A stretch of 64,000 nt of DNA, taken from NCBI RefSeq assembly GCF_003635115.1, contig NZ_RBXJ01000002.1, forward strand, positions 186,001 to 250,000, given 5' to 3'. Positions within the stretch are counted from its first letter, which is position 1, and each line of letters starts with the position of its first letter. Shown piece after piece: positions 50,919 through 59,400 of this stretch. The position numbers and the translations under genes were made by a program. The stretch comes from Microbacterium sp. AG1240 (lineage in GTDB: Bacteria > Actinomycetota > Actinomycetes > Actinomycetales > Microbacteriaceae). The notes under the pieces are model-generated. The model ran no database searches and was not told the DNA's origin. It saw nothing but the letters and a program-made list of their open reading frames with translations.

Positions 50919-51277
50919 GACGCGGACCCTTCGTGATCGATGATGCGGTGGAGTTCTTCGAGGTCGAGGCCGAGTGAGCGCGCCTCGGTGAGCAGCGGCG
51001 CGACGAACGCCGCGCGGAACGCGGCGGTGCGCTCGTCGCGCACGCGCTGGCGGGCGCCGGCGCTGACGAACATGCCGAGACCGCGACGCTTGTGCAGCAC
51101 CTCGCGATCGACGAGCACCCCGAGCCCCTTTCCCACCGTGGCGGGATTGATGCGGTGGAACGCGGCGAGCTCGTTCGTCGAGGGCACCTGCGTGCCCTCG
51201 GGGTAGGTGCCGGCGAGGATCCCGTCGGCGATGCTCTCGGCGATCTGCTGGAAGATCGGCTTACCGTCGTCGAGCAT
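50915..51277 (-). CDS. GntR-family (YtrA) transcriptional regulator
   Basis: A 120-residue YtrA-type repressor: KPIFQQIAESIADGILAGTYPEGTQVPSTNELAAFHRINPATVGKGLGVLVDREVLHKRRGLGMFV is the winged helix, followed by only a short dimerisation helix. Such regulators control the ABC genes in their own operon. ATG 51277 follows AAAGGGG by 6 nt. A matching palindrome at 51290 lies directly upstream. Confidence 0.92.
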   Translation of the reverse strand: MLDDGKPIFQQIAESIADGILAGTYPEGTQVPSTNELAAFHRINPATVGKGLGVLVDREVLHKRRGLGMFVSAGARQRVRDERTAAFRAAFVAPLLTEARSLGLDLEELHRIIDHEGSAS

Positions 51278-51289
51278 GCAACCCCTTTG

Positions 51290-51311
51290 GTTCGTTACTT
51301 GAGTAATGAAC
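51290..51311. promoter_or_regulatory. YtrA-type operator upstream of the GntR-ABC operon
   Basis: A 22-nt palindrome with arms GTTCGTTACT and AGTAATGAAC around a TG centre; nine of ten positions pair. The GTTCnTTACT half-site is typical of YtrA-subfamily operators. It is 12 nt before the gntR start, overlapping the presumed transcription start, so it should mediate autorepression. Confidence 0.8.
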
Positions 51312-51409
51312 CTACGAGGCTGAGGAGGGGATGTCAACTCCCGACGGGGGACGGCGCCGTGGGAGCCGGGCAGGCGCGGCCAGGCGGCCCGCCGATGCGG
51401 CGTGCCGCC

Positions 51410-51709
51410 TCAGGAGTCGGCGAGGTATCCGGTGGCGGGGTCTATTCCGGCCAGGAAGTCGCGTATGGCGCGCGCGTGCCATTCCTCGCCGACCGGTGCG
51501 CCACCGCCCGACACGCTGAAGCCGTAACCGGGATTCGGCCCCGATGTCCAGTCGTAATGGTGCGATCCGTCGCTGTCGCGTCGGCGCACGTCGAACGTCT
51601 CACCGCCCACGACGACCGCACCGAGATCGGTGTAGGTCTCGGGGTCGGGCAGCGCCGACGAGGGCGCGTAGACCCAGGCGTCGTCGGACGTGCCTGCGTC
51701 GTTCGTCAT
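51410..51709 (-). CDS. Small hypothetical protein
   Basis: A 99-residue soluble protein with no known domain. It is rich in Gly, Asp and aromatic residues (TYTDLGAVVVGGETFDVRRRDSDGSHHYDWTSG as several beta strands, then EEWHARAIRDFLAGIDP as a helix). TAGGGT lies 7 nt before the ATG, giving promoter support. It is monocistronic. Confidence 0.62.
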   Translation of the reverse strand: MTNDAGTSDDAWVYAPSSALPDPETYTDLGAVVVGGETFDVRRRDSDGSHHYDWTSGPNPGYGFSVSGGGAPVGEEWHARAIRDFLAGIDPATGYLADS

Positions 51710-51740
51710 GAGCCCGACCCTACCGAGGGGTCGGCGCGGC

Positions 51741-52781
51741 TTATGCGCTGAGTGTCGCCGTCTTCGACGTCCATCCGAGGGCGGGTGCGACGTACTTCGC
51801 GAACGACTCGACGATGCGCAGGTTGAACTCCACGCCCAGCTGCGAAGGGATCGTGAGCATGAGCGTGTCGGCGGTGCGGATCGCGGCGTCGTCGAGCAGC
51901 TGCTCGACGAGCACGTCGGGCTCGGCCGCGTAGGTCTTGCCGAACGTCGAGCGGGTGCCGTCGATGATGCCCACCTGGTCGCCGTCCTGGCGGCCGCCGA
52001 AGTACATGTGGTCTTCCGCCGTCGTCAGAGGAAAGATGCTGCGGCTCACCGACGTGCGGGGAGTGCCCGCGTGGCCGGCCTCGCGCCAGGCGGCGCGGAA
52101 GGCGTCGATCTGCTGCGCCTGCAGCTCGTCGAACGGCAGACCGCGGTCTTCGGTCAGCAGGGTCGACGACATGAGATTCACACCCATGCGGCCTGCCCAT
52201 TCGGCGCTGTCGCGGTTGCCCGCACCCCACCAGACGCGCGACCTCAGGCCCGGGGACTGCGGCTCGATGGCCTGACGGCCCATGCCGCCCCCGAACGGGC
52301 TGTGCGGGTCGCGGTCGGCCAAGCCCTCGCCGTCGATCGCGCGGAGGAACGTGTCGAAGTGCTCGCGGGCGATGTCGGCACCGCGCGGATCGGTCGATCC
52401 GGTGTAGCCGAATGCCTCGTAGCCGCGCACGACCGACTCGGGTGACCCACGGCTCACGCCGAGCGCGAGCCTCCCGTCGCTGATGAGATCGACCGCCGCT
52501 GCCTCTTCGGCGAGGTAGAGCGGGTTCTCGTAGCGCATGTCGATCACGCCGGTGCCGAGCTCGATGCGCTGCGTCTTGGCGGCGATCGCCGCGAGCAGCG
52601 GCATGGGCGATGCCTGCTGGCGCGCGAAGTGGTGCACGCGGAAGTAGATGCCGTCGGCGCCGAGCTCGTCCATGCCCTGGGCGAGGTCGATCGCCTGGTG
52701 CATCGAGTCGCGGGCGGTGAGCTGATGGCCCCCGCCGAGCGGGCCGTAGTGACCGAACGAGAGTGTGCCGAAACGTTCCAT
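51741..52781 (-). CDS. LLM-class flavin-dependent oxidoreductase
   Basis: A 346-residue luciferase-like TIM barrel. Typical segments are DELGADGIYFRVHHFARQQASPMPLLAAIAAKTQRIELGTGVIDMRYENPLYLAEEAAAVDLISDGRLALGVSRG, quoted here only as landmarks at residues ~35-110, and a C-terminal LMLTIPSQLG. It uses F420H2 or FMNH2; which one cannot be told. Start ATG 52781 matches the family; longer in-frame starts add unlikely sequence. Divergent from the aldo/keto reductase gene. Confidence 0.88.
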   Translation of the reverse strand: MERFGTLSFGHYGPLGGGHQLTARDSMHQAIDLAQGMDELGADGIYFRVHHFARQQASPMPLLAAIAAKTQRIELGTGVIDMRYENPLYLAEEAAAVDLISDGRLALGVSRGSPESVVRGYEAFGYTGSTDPRGADIAREHFDTFLRAIDGEGLADRDPHSPFGGGMGRQAIEPQSPGLRSRVWWGAGNRDSAEWAGRMGVNLMSSTLLTEDRGLPFDELQAQQIDAFRAAWREAGHAGTPRTSVSRSIFPLTTAEDHMYFGGRQDGDQVGIIDGTRSTFGKTYAAEPDVLVEQLLDDAAIRTADTLMLTIPSQLGVEFNLRIVESFAKYVAPALGWTSKTATLSA

Positions 52782-52810
52782 GCCTACGACAACGGTCGCA
52801 GCCGTCGTCG

Positions 52811-52836
52811 TATTCCGATGAATGGATGCGGGAATA
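52811..52836. promoter_or_regulatory. Inverted repeat between divergent oxidoreductase genes
   Basis: TATTCC (52811-52816) and GGAATA (52831-52836) form an inverted repeat with a 14-nt spacer in the 83-nt intergenic region. The centre is midway between the two start codons, so a regulator here could act on both. Confidence 0.35.
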
Positions 52837-52864
52837 GCCGCGCGTCCCGCGCGTTGACGCGAAC

Positions 52865-53818
52865 ATGTCACGAATCGGTAACAGCGACCTCGACGTCCTT
52901 CCCCTCTCCCTCGGCGGCAACGTGTTCGGCTGGACCGCCGACCGCGACACCTCGTTCGCCGTGCTCGATGCGTTCCACTCCGGCGGGGGCGACTTCATCG
53001 ACACCGCCGATGCGTACAGCGCGTGGGCGCCCGGCAACTCGGGCGGCGAGAGCGAGACCCTCATCGGAGAATGGCTGGCCTCGCGCAGCCCCGAGAACGT
53101 CGTCGTGGCGACCAAGGTGAGTCAGCACCCGCAGTTCCAGGGTCTTTCCGCCGTGAACGTCCGTGCCGCAGCCGAAGCCTCGCTGAAGCGCCTGGGCGTC
53201 GACACGATCGATCTCTACTACGCCCACTTCGACGACGAGAGCGTGCCGCTGGAAGAGACCGTCGCCGCGTTCGGCGACCTCGTGAAGGACGGGCTCGTTC
53301 GCTACACGGCCGTGTCGAACTACACCGGCCCCCGTATCCGCGAGTGGATCGGCTACGCGCAGGCCGCGGGCATCGCCCTCCCTGTCGCGGTGCAGCCGCA
53401 CTACAACCTCGTGCACCGCAACGAGGTCGAGGAGGGCGTGGTGCCCGTCGCCGAGGAGTTCGGCCTGGGGCTCGTACCGTATTCGGCGCTGGCGAGCGGT
53501 TTCCTCACCGGCAAGTACCGCTCGACCGACCCGACGGGCCAGTCGTCGCCGCGCGCGCAGGGGGCGGCGAAGTACGCCACCGCGCAGGGACTCGCCATCA
53601 TCGATGCCCTCGAGGGCATCGGCAAGGCCCACGGCGTCTCGATCGCATCGACCGCGCTCGCGTGGCTGCGCGCCCAGCCGACCGTCGTGGCGCCGATCGC
53701 GAGCGCCAGCCGCGTCGACCAGGTCGGCGGCCTGCTCGACAGCGCGCGCGTGGATCTCACCGCAGACGAGATCAGCGAGCTCACCCGCCTCTCGGAGTGG
53801 AACCCCGACCAGGGCTGA
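52865..53818 (+). CDS. Aldo/keto reductase
   Basis: A 317-residue NADPH-dependent reductase with the AKR TIM barrel. GGGDFIDTADAYSAWAPG contains the catalytic Asp and Tyr, VVVATKVSQHP the Lys, and IDLYYAHFDDESVP the His. SNYTGPRIREW and the cofactor segment PIASASRVDQVGGLL follow. The substrate is unknown. No strong ribosome binding site precedes the ATG. Confidence 0.9.
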   Translation: MSRIGNSDLDVLPLSLGGNVFGWTADRDTSFAVLDAFHSGGGDFIDTADAYSAWAPGNSGGESETLIGEWLASRSPENVVVATKVSQHPQFQGLSAVNVRAAAEASLKRLGVDTIDLYYAHFDDESVPLEETVAAFGDLVKDGLVRYTAVSNYTGPRIREWIGYAQAAGIALPVAVQPHYNLVHRNEVEEGVVPVAEEFGLGLVPYSALASGFLTGKYRSTDPTGQSSPRAQGAAKYATAQGLAIIDALEGIGKAHGVSIASTALAWLRAQPTVVAPIASASRVDQVGGLLDSARVDLTADEISELTRLSEWNPDQG

Positions 53819-53830
53819 GCCGATCGGGCC

Positions 53831-53851
53831 CCACCGCGCTAGCGCAGGTGG
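53831..53851. terminator. Hairpin between convergent genes
   Basis: CCACCGCGC (53831-53839) pairs with GCGC and GGTGG (53842-53851) around a TA loop with one bulged A. It includes the stop codon of the minus-strand glycosyltransferase and lies 13 nt after the aldo/keto reductase stop, so it could stop transcription from both sides. Confidence 0.55.
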
Positions 53852-55164
53852 TCGGGCCCCGCCCAGCCCCCGACGTGGGGCTCGACGCGCGGGTGCGGCC
53901 GTAGTGCGAAGGCCTCGTCGACCGCGATCGAGCCGACGCGAACCGCCGCCTCGTCGCCCCACCGGGCGCGCCGCTCGCGCGACCGACGACTGGATGCGCG
54001 CGCGAGCACGACGCCCTCGCTCGAGCGGATCTCCAGCTCGTCCTCGTCGCCGGCGCCGAGCGCGCGCAGACGCTCGACAAGGGCTCCGTCGGCCGGGAGC
54101 ACGACCGGGCCCGCCAGGTCGACCTCGACGCGAGCGGCGGGGGAGGCGGGGCCGATCGCCACGACGCGGGGGTCGGCGGAGAAGACCGGAGCCTCTGCCC
54201 CGTGTTCCAGCTCGACCCGGGCGCGCGGGAACGCCGCGAGCAGCGCATCTACGCAGACGAACGTGGCTGCGTCGTCGAATCTCCCGCGGAGGCGGAACGC
54301 GATGTCGGCGACGGGGGAGAGCACTCCCGTCCCCCGCGAGCCGTCGACGGGGATGCGTCCGGTCAGCAGAAGCGTCTGCACGTTGCCCCGGCGCACCCGT
54401 TCCTCGGGGTCGGCCATCCGGCCCGCCCACTCCGGACCGTCGTGCCACGCGACCGCGTCGGGCACGTGGGCGAAGATCGCCCCGATCTGCCACGCCCGGT
54501 GCGCCCACTCCCAGTCCTCGCCGCCGTACTCGTCGAAGCTCTCGTCCATGCCGCCGATCTCGTCGAAGAACCAGCGGGTGCAGGCGAAGGCGGCCCCGAT
54601 GATGTACCGGTACGAGCGGTCGTCGGCATCCAGCAGATCGCGTGAGCGCTCGTACGCATCGGAGAGCCACGCGGGTTCGGGAAGGAGGTTGCGCGGCCCG
54701 GCCGTCTCGATCGGCGCGTCGACGGGTTGCGGGGCGAGCTCGGCGTGGCGGCGGCGTCCCACCGTGACGGTCTCGGGCAGCAGCGCCGGGAGGCGCGTCA
54801 TCCGCCGCACGTAGCCCGGCTCCGGCGACGTGTCGGCGTCGAGGAAGCAGAGCACGTCGCCGGTGGCCCGGGTCACTCCGAGGTTGCGGACGGCCGCGGC
54901 GCGGAACCCGCGGTCCTCCTGGCGGACGAGCACCACTCCGGTGGGCACGTCGGGCGCCACGGCGGAGCCGTCATCGGCGACGACCACCTGCATGAGGTCG
55001 GCCGGATAGTCCTGGCGAGCGAGGGCGGCGAGCGTGCGGGCGAGCTCCCCGGGCTGCTCGAAGTGCGTGACGACGACGGTCACCGACGGCCAGGGGTCGG
55101 GCGCCGCATCCGCCACCAGATCCCACCGATTGCCGGGCACCGTCGTGCCGAACGGAGGCCTCAC
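53839..55164 (-). CDS. GT2 glycosyltransferase with C-terminal extension
   Basis: A 441-residue protein. Residues ~25-290 are GT2: SVTVVVTHFEQPGELARTLAAL, VVVADDGSAV, GFRAAAVRNLGVTRATGDVLCFLDADTSPEP with the DxD motif, and IGGMDESFDEYGGEDWEWAHRA, the galactosyltransferase-type acceptor motif. Residues ~290-441 are an extra domain of unknown fold, rich in Val/Ala/Arg. GTG 55164 overlaps the stop of the next gene by 4 nt. Last gene of the minus-strand arm. Confidence 0.85.
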   Translation of the reverse strand: MRPPFGTTVPGNRWDLVADAAPDPWPSVTVVVTHFEQPGELARTLAALARQDYPADLMQVVVADDGSAVAPDVPTGVVLVRQEDRGFRAAAVRNLGVTRATGDVLCFLDADTSPEPGYVRRMTRLPALLPETVTVGRRRHAELAPQPVDAPIETAGPRNLLPEPAWLSDAYERSRDLLDADDRSYRYIIGAAFACTRWFFDEIGGMDESFDEYGGEDWEWAHRAWQIGAIFAHVPDAVAWHDGPEWAGRMADPEERVRRGNVQTLLLTGRIPVDGSRGTGVLSPVADIAFRLRGRFDDAATFVCVDALLAAFPRARVELEHGAEAPVFSADPRVVAIGPASPAARVEVDLAGPVVLPADGALVERLRALGAGDEDELEIRSSEGVVLARASSRRSRERRARWGDEAAVRVGSIAVDEAFALRPHPRVEPHVGGWAGPDHLR

Positions 55165-56141
55165 CACGCGAGCCCCGCCCACCAGTCGAGATAGGCCACC
55201 GCGACATCGCGGCGCCCGTGCGGCACCGTCGCGGTCGACAACCAGGTGGATTCCGGATGCTGCGCCGCCCGGCCCACCGCGGAGGTCAGCGCTTCGGGGT
55301 CGGCGACGGTCACCGTGCCGGGTCGGAGCGCGGCCATCTCCGCGATGTAGCGGTTCGCGCTCGCCACGGGCCGGCGCCCGGCCGCGATCCACGAGCCGAG
55401 CGAGCCCGAGGCCGAGACGTGACGGTGGGCGACGACGGGCACCCCGGTCGTGCGGCAGCGCCGCAGCATCTCGCCGTCGTCGAGGTACCCCGTGACCTCG
55501 ACCGCGACGCCCTGCGACGCTGCTTCCCGCACGAAGGCCTCGAGATCGGCGGCGTGGCCGTCGGAGGCGCGGCCGAGGATCGACAGCGATCCGATCCCGG
55601 CACCCGCGGCCGCTCGCAGCGCCTCGTCGTGCCCCTTGCCGGGGTAGAAGAACCCGAGCACTCCGACGCTCGCGTCGGTCGCGTGGGTCACTCCGCCGGC
55701 AGCCAGATCGACCGGCAGCGGGATCACGCCCACGCGCGCCGCGCGCACGTCGTGCTCGCGGAGCAGCTCGGCCTCGTGCCGGCTGTTGACCACGACCCCC
55801 GCGGCGCTCTGCGCGACGGCGCGGTAGCACGCGAGCCGGCGCGGCAGGTTCCGCTCGCCGTCGGACGGCTGCGGCACGTCGTGGAACGTGACGGAGAGCG
55901 GATGCCGCGCGGAAAGGTTCGTCACGATCGTCGCCGCGTCTTCGGGGGAGCCGGCCCACAGCCGATCGGTGAACTGCAGGTGGAGCGGAGTGCCGGCGGC
56001 GAGGGACGCCAGTTCGCCGCGGAGCACCGACAGGTCGGCGAACCCGGCGTCGGCGATCGCGTCGGCCACGTCGCGCGCGTAGGTCGCAACGCCGTGCTGA
56101 TCGACGTCGTGCACGACCACGCGGGGGAGCGGTGCCGTCAT
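55161..56141 (-). CDS. GT4-like glycosyltransferase
   Basis: A 326-residue GT-B protein. The N-terminus RVVVHDVDQHGVATYARDVADAIADAGF is a GT4-type start, SVTFHDVPQP and VVVNSRHEAELLREHDV are typical acceptor-side motifs, and VGVLGFFYPGKGHDEALRAAAG starts the donor domain. The C-terminal donor site is atypical: SASGSLGSWIAAGRRPVASANRYIAEM replaces the usual E-x7-E loop. It is coupled on both sides by 4-nt overlaps. Confidence 0.78.
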   Translation of the reverse strand: MTAPLPRVVVHDVDQHGVATYARDVADAIADAGFADLSVLRGELASLAAGTPLHLQFTDRLWAGSPEDAATIVTNLSARHPLSVTFHDVPQPSDGERNLPRRLACYRAVAQSAAGVVVNSRHEAELLREHDVRAARVGVIPLPVDLAAGGVTHATDASVGVLGFFYPGKGHDEALRAAAGAGIGSLSILGRASDGHAADLEAFVREAASQGVAVEVTGYLDDGEMLRRCRTTGVPVVAHRHVSASGSLGSWIAAGRRPVASANRYIAEMAALRPGTVTVADPEALTSAVGRAAQHPESTWLSTATVPHGRRDVAVAYLDWWAGLAW

Positions 56142-57088
56142 CCTCGCCACCTCCGCAGCAACGGGGCCAGGCGTCCGACGGCGCGCTCGACGTAGATCGG
56201 GTTGTCGCGATACCAGGCACCCTGCGCCTCGCGCACCTTCGCGGCCGCGACCCGCTCTCCCGCGATCAGCCAGAAGTCGGTGGCCTCGTCGGCGAGGTCC
56301 CAGGCGTCGGCGACCCACGGCTCCGTCGGCGCCTGCACGCCGGCCAGCAGCGGCCGACCGGGGTCGGTCGGCGAATCGCGGGAACCGAGAGCCTCGAGCA
56401 CGCGTGCCCCGAGTCCGAGCCAGATCGGGTTGCCGGGGTGGTTGACCGTACGCATGTGATCGAAGGTCGGTCGTGCGAACAGGTCGGAGGCGACGACGTC
56501 GAGGTCGCTCTCGCGACGGCGCAGTTCGGCCAGCGCGTCGTCGGCGACCGCGCGCACTGTAACGCGATCGAGCCGCTGCGCCAACGGAAGACCGGCGGCG
56601 AGCGCCAGTTCACGCACGTCGAGGTAGTCGACGTAGGGCGGGAGCTCGGGCACCTCCGGCACGCGGAGCACCCACTGGAAGGGCTGTAGTCCGGTGTAAC
56701 GGACGATGGGCACCGTCACCGCGCGTGCGCCGGCCGGCAGGAGTGCGCGGAGCTGCCGGGTGCCGAGGGGCAGGTCGTGGTAATCGTCGCGCACCGGCTG
56801 AGCGACGAGGAAGGACGCCCGCGAGATCAGTCGGTGCAGGAGCGGCACCTCGCTCGGGGCGATCTCGTGCACGGGGGGCACCCGCACCGTGGGGGTGCCG
56901 GGCGCGTCGATCACGATCCGCAGCGACTCCGCCTGGCAGTTGCCGACCACGACCCCCGCGCCGGCGGGGGCGTCGCGCAGACCGTAGAACTCGCCGTAGT
57001 GGAGTCGTCGCCCCTCGTCGTCGGAGGCTTGTACCACCGGGGTCGCCGATACCGCAACCGCCGGATGGGGAAGTGACACCGGACTCAT
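56138..57088 (-). CDS. WcbI-family putative polysaccharide acetyltransferase
   Basis: A 316-residue protein. VVVGNCQAESLRIVIDAPG carries the GNCQ motif of WcbI, a CoA-binding protein required for capsule formation in Burkholderia. The following VPPVHEIAPSEVPLLHRLISRASFLVAQPVRDDYHDLPLGTRQL is also WcbI-like (landmark, residues ~65-110). It probably acetylates a sugar in the glycan made by its neighbours. First gene of the minus arm; TATACG lies 9 nt before its ATG. Confidence 0.75.
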   Translation of the reverse strand: MSPVSLPHPAVAVSATPVVQASDDEGRRLHYGEFYGLRDAPAGAGVVVGNCQAESLRIVIDAPGTPTVRVPPVHEIAPSEVPLLHRLISRASFLVAQPVRDDYHDLPLGTRQLRALLPAGARAVTVPIVRYTGLQPFQWVLRVPEVPELPPYVDYLDVRELALAAGLPLAQRLDRVTVRAVADDALAELRRRESDLDVVASDLFARPTFDHMRTVNHPGNPIWLGLGARVLEALGSRDSPTDPGRPLLAGVQAPTEPWVADAWDLADEATDFWLIAGERVAAAKVREAQGAWYRDNPIYVERAVGRLAPLLRRWRG

Positions 57089-57097
57089 AGTGAGAAA

Positions 57098-57105
57098 CGT
57101 ATATC
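57098..57105. promoter_or_regulatory. Overlapping divergent -10 boxes of the glycan cluster
   Basis: CGTATATC reads as TATATC on the plus strand (57100-57105) and TATACG/GATATA on the minus strand, an A+T island in G+C-rich DNA. It can serve both arms of the divergent cluster, which would couple their expression. No -35 box is convincing. Confidence 0.45.
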
Positions 57106-57156
57106 GTCGGAGTCGTCGCCTCCCTCGCCGAGGGATCGCGTTGCGAGGACTCCGCC

Positions 57157-57174
57157 CGTGCGGTAAGCCGCACG
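57157..57174 (+). other. Leader hairpin before the plus-strand glycan operon
   Basis: CGTGCGG (57157-57163) pairs perfectly with CCGCACG (57168-57174) around the loop TAAG. It lies in the roughly 90-nt leader, 16 nt before the AGGAGG ribosome binding site at 57191. It could stabilise the leader or influence translation of the unusual start that follows. Confidence 0.5.
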
Positions 57175-57202
57175 CGAAAGCTTCACAGCGAGGAGGACGA
57201 CC

Positions 57203-58285
57203 ATCGGTTCCCAGGCTCAGCCGTTCGTCCGCGTCGCCGCGGTTCCCGCGCAGCATCCCTACTCCCGGGCGATCATCGATACCGACCGTGTCGTCGTGCT
57301 CACCGACCCGCCCCCGCCGGGCGCGGCTCCCGGGCAGTGGTGGCCCCCGCAGATCCTCGACGCCGAGTGGATCCGCCGGCACAGCGACGACTTCGACGTG
57401 CTGCACCTGCACTTCGGCGCGGAGTCGTACACGACCGAGCACGTGCTCGCCGCCGTGCGGGCATCCCAGCAGGCCGGCAAGCCCGTGGTCTACACGGTGC
57501 ACGACCTGGAGAACCCGCAGCTGACCGACCAGACGGCGCACGTGCGCATGCTCGACGCGATCATTCCGGCCGTCGACGTGCTGGTGACCCTCACGACCTC
57601 GGCGCGCGACGAGATCGCCGAGCGATGGGGGCGCGAGGCCGTGGTCATCGCCCACCCCACGCTGCTCGAGACGCGTGCCACGACGGGGCACCCGCACCAC
57701 GGTCGCCGGATCGGCGTGCACCTGCGAGACCTGCGCCCGAACATCGATGCCGTCGGGGTGGTCACGACCCTGGTCCGTGCGGTGGCCGAGCTGCGCGCCG
57801 CCGAGGGCGACGTCGTGGGCATCGTGCGGCTGAACGAGCGGGTGCGCGACGAGGAGACGGCCCGCATGCTCGAGCATCTGGCCGGGGACGGCGTGGAGAT
57901 CATCCGCACCGCGCGGCTCTCCGACGACGACCTCGCCGAGGCTCTCGCCGATCTCGACGCGTGCGTGCTTCCCTACGCCCACGGCACACACTCGGGGTGG
58001 CTCGAGCTCTGCTACGACCTCGCCGTACCCGTGATCGGGCCGCGCGGCGGGCATTTCCGCGGTCAGCATCCTTCCGATTACACCCGCTACGACATCGGCG
58101 ACCCGCTCTCACTCGCCGCCGCGATCGAGCACGCCACGCTTCCGGCGTGGTCGGCCCCCGGCTCCGGGGCCCGCGCGGCCGAGGTCGCGGCGCGCGCCGT
58201 CGAGCGGGCGGCGCAACGCGTCGAGGTGCGAGCGGCGCACACCGATCTGTATCGCGACCTCACGACGCACAGGTCTGCCGCGTGA
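57203..58285 (+). CDS. GT4-like glycosyltransferase with probable ATC start
   Basis: A 360-residue GT-B protein if translated from ATC 57203. FDVLHLHFGAESYTTEHVLAAV, KPVVYTVHDLENP and IGVHLRDLRPNIDAV are GT4-type landmarks; the donor site region is DACVLPYAHGTHSGWLELCYDLAVPVIGP. No ATG, GTG or TTG exists in frame between the stop at 57164 and GTG 57296, which would remove the conserved-looking VRVAAVPAQHPYSRAIID region. AGGAGG (57191-57196) lies 6 nt before ATC 57203, the ideal spacing. The stop overlaps the next GTG by 4 nt. Confidence 0.75.
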   Translation: MGSQAQPFVRVAAVPAQHPYSRAIIDTDRVVVLTDPPPPGAAPGQWWPPQILDAEWIRRHSDDFDVLHLHFGAESYTTEHVLAAVRASQQAGKPVVYTVHDLENPQLTDQTAHVRMLDAIIPAVDVLVTLTTSARDEIAERWGREAVVIAHPTLLETRATTGHPHHGRRIGVHLRDLRPNIDAVGVVTTLVRAVAELRAAEGDVVGIVRLNERVRDEETARMLEHLAGDGVEIIRTARLSDDDLAEALADLDACVLPYAHGTHSGWLELCYDLAVPVIGPRGGHFRGQHPSDYTRYDIGDPLSLAAAIEHATLPAWSAPGSGARAAEVAARAVERAAQRVEVRAAHTDLYRDLTTHRSAA

Positions 58286-59400
58286 CGGGGCGGGCACTCC
58301 GCGTCGCGGTCATCGCGCCGTCGCGGCACCCCATCCGCCAACCGCACCCCGGGGGCCTCGAGGCGTGCGTGTGGGAGCGCGTGCGGGGTCTGCGCGCGCG
58401 GGGTCACGAGGTCACGCTCTGCGGGCCCGACGGATCGGACTTCCTCGACGGACCGCCCGAGTTCGTGCTGCCGCGTCCGCACTGGGCGAGCGACGAGGAA
58501 CCGTCGGACACGGCCTACCCCCGCGGCTACCTCGAGCGGATCGACGACGCGATGGAACGGGCCATGGGCCATCTCTCGCGCCACCGCGACCGGTTCGACG
58601 TGATCGACAATCACAGTCTCCACGGCACGCCCATCGCGTGGCGCGACCGGGTCGGCATCCCCATGCTCACGACCCTCCACACCCCGCCGCTTCCGGACAT
58701 GATCGCCGCAGCGCGGTCGACGGCGGGCACCGAGCACCGGTTCCTCTCCGTCAGCCGGCACACCGCCCGGGAGTGGGACGCCGCCGGGGTCGAATCCACG
58801 GTGTTCCCCAACGGCGTCGACACCGACCGGTGGACGGCAGGACCCGGCGGCGACCGCTGGGTGTGGTTCGGACGCATCGTGCCCGAGAAGGCGCCGCACC
58901 TCGCGATCGACGCCGCCCTCCTCGCCGGAAAACGCATCGTGCTGGCCGGCCGCGTCGGCGACGCGGAGTACTTCGAGACCGAGGTGCGGCCGCGTCTGGG
59001 CTCGCAGGCCCGCTACGTCGGTCCCCTCCGGCAGAGCGCCCTGGCCCGACTCGTCGGCCGCAGCGCCGTGGCCCTCGTCACCCCGATGTGGGACGAACCG
59101 TTCGGGCTGGTGCTCGCCGAGACCCTCGCCACCGGCACGCCGCTGGCCGCGTTCGACGCCGGTGGCGTGCGCGAGGTGGTCGCCGCGGCGCCCGGGGCGA
59201 TGGTCGTCTCGCGCGGAGACATCGACTCGCTCGCGCTGGCCGCCGCCGAGCTCGCCGAGCGCTCGGCCCTCGAACCCGGCCTGCGGGTGCAGATCAGGGC
59301 GGCTGCCGTCGCTCAGTTCTCTCTCGAACGGCGCCACACGCAGCTCGAGGGTCTGCTCGCCTCGGTGGCCGTCGGCGCCCAGCGTCTCGAGGTCGCGTGA
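58282..59400 (+). CDS. GT4 glycosyltransferase
   Basis: A 372-residue classical GT4 enzyme. VAVIAPSRHPIRQPHPGGLEACVWERVRGLRARGHEVTLCGP is the N-terminal loop (landmark, residues ~7-45), FLSVSRHTAREWDAAGV and VFPNGVDTDRW are standard, and WFGRIVPEKAPHLAIDAA starts the donor domain. DEPFGLVLAETLATGTPLAAFDAGGVREVV is the E-x7-E donor site. GTG 58282 and the following GTG 59397 both lie in 4-nt overlaps. Confidence 0.9.
   Translation: MTGRALRVAVIAPSRHPIRQPHPGGLEACVWERVRGLRARGHEVTLCGPDGSDFLDGPPEFVLPRPHWASDEEPSDTAYPRGYLERIDDAMERAMGHLSRHRDRFDVIDNHSLHGTPIAWRDRVGIPMLTTLHTPPLPDMIAAARSTAGTEHRFLSVSRHTAREWDAAGVESTVFPNGVDTDRWTAGPGGDRWVWFGRIVPEKAPHLAIDAALLAGKRIVLAGRVGDAEYFETEVRPRLGSQARYVGPLRQSALARLVGRSAVALVTPMWDEPFGLVLAETLATGTPLAAFDAGGVREVVAAAPGAMVVSRGDIDSLALAAAELAERSALEPGLRVQIRAAAVAQFSLERRHTQLEGLLASVAVGAQRLEVA

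Noticed and set aside
57157..57202. Riboswitch before the glycan operon
   Set aside because: Only one 7-bp hairpin is visible; no known aptamer core can be recognised.
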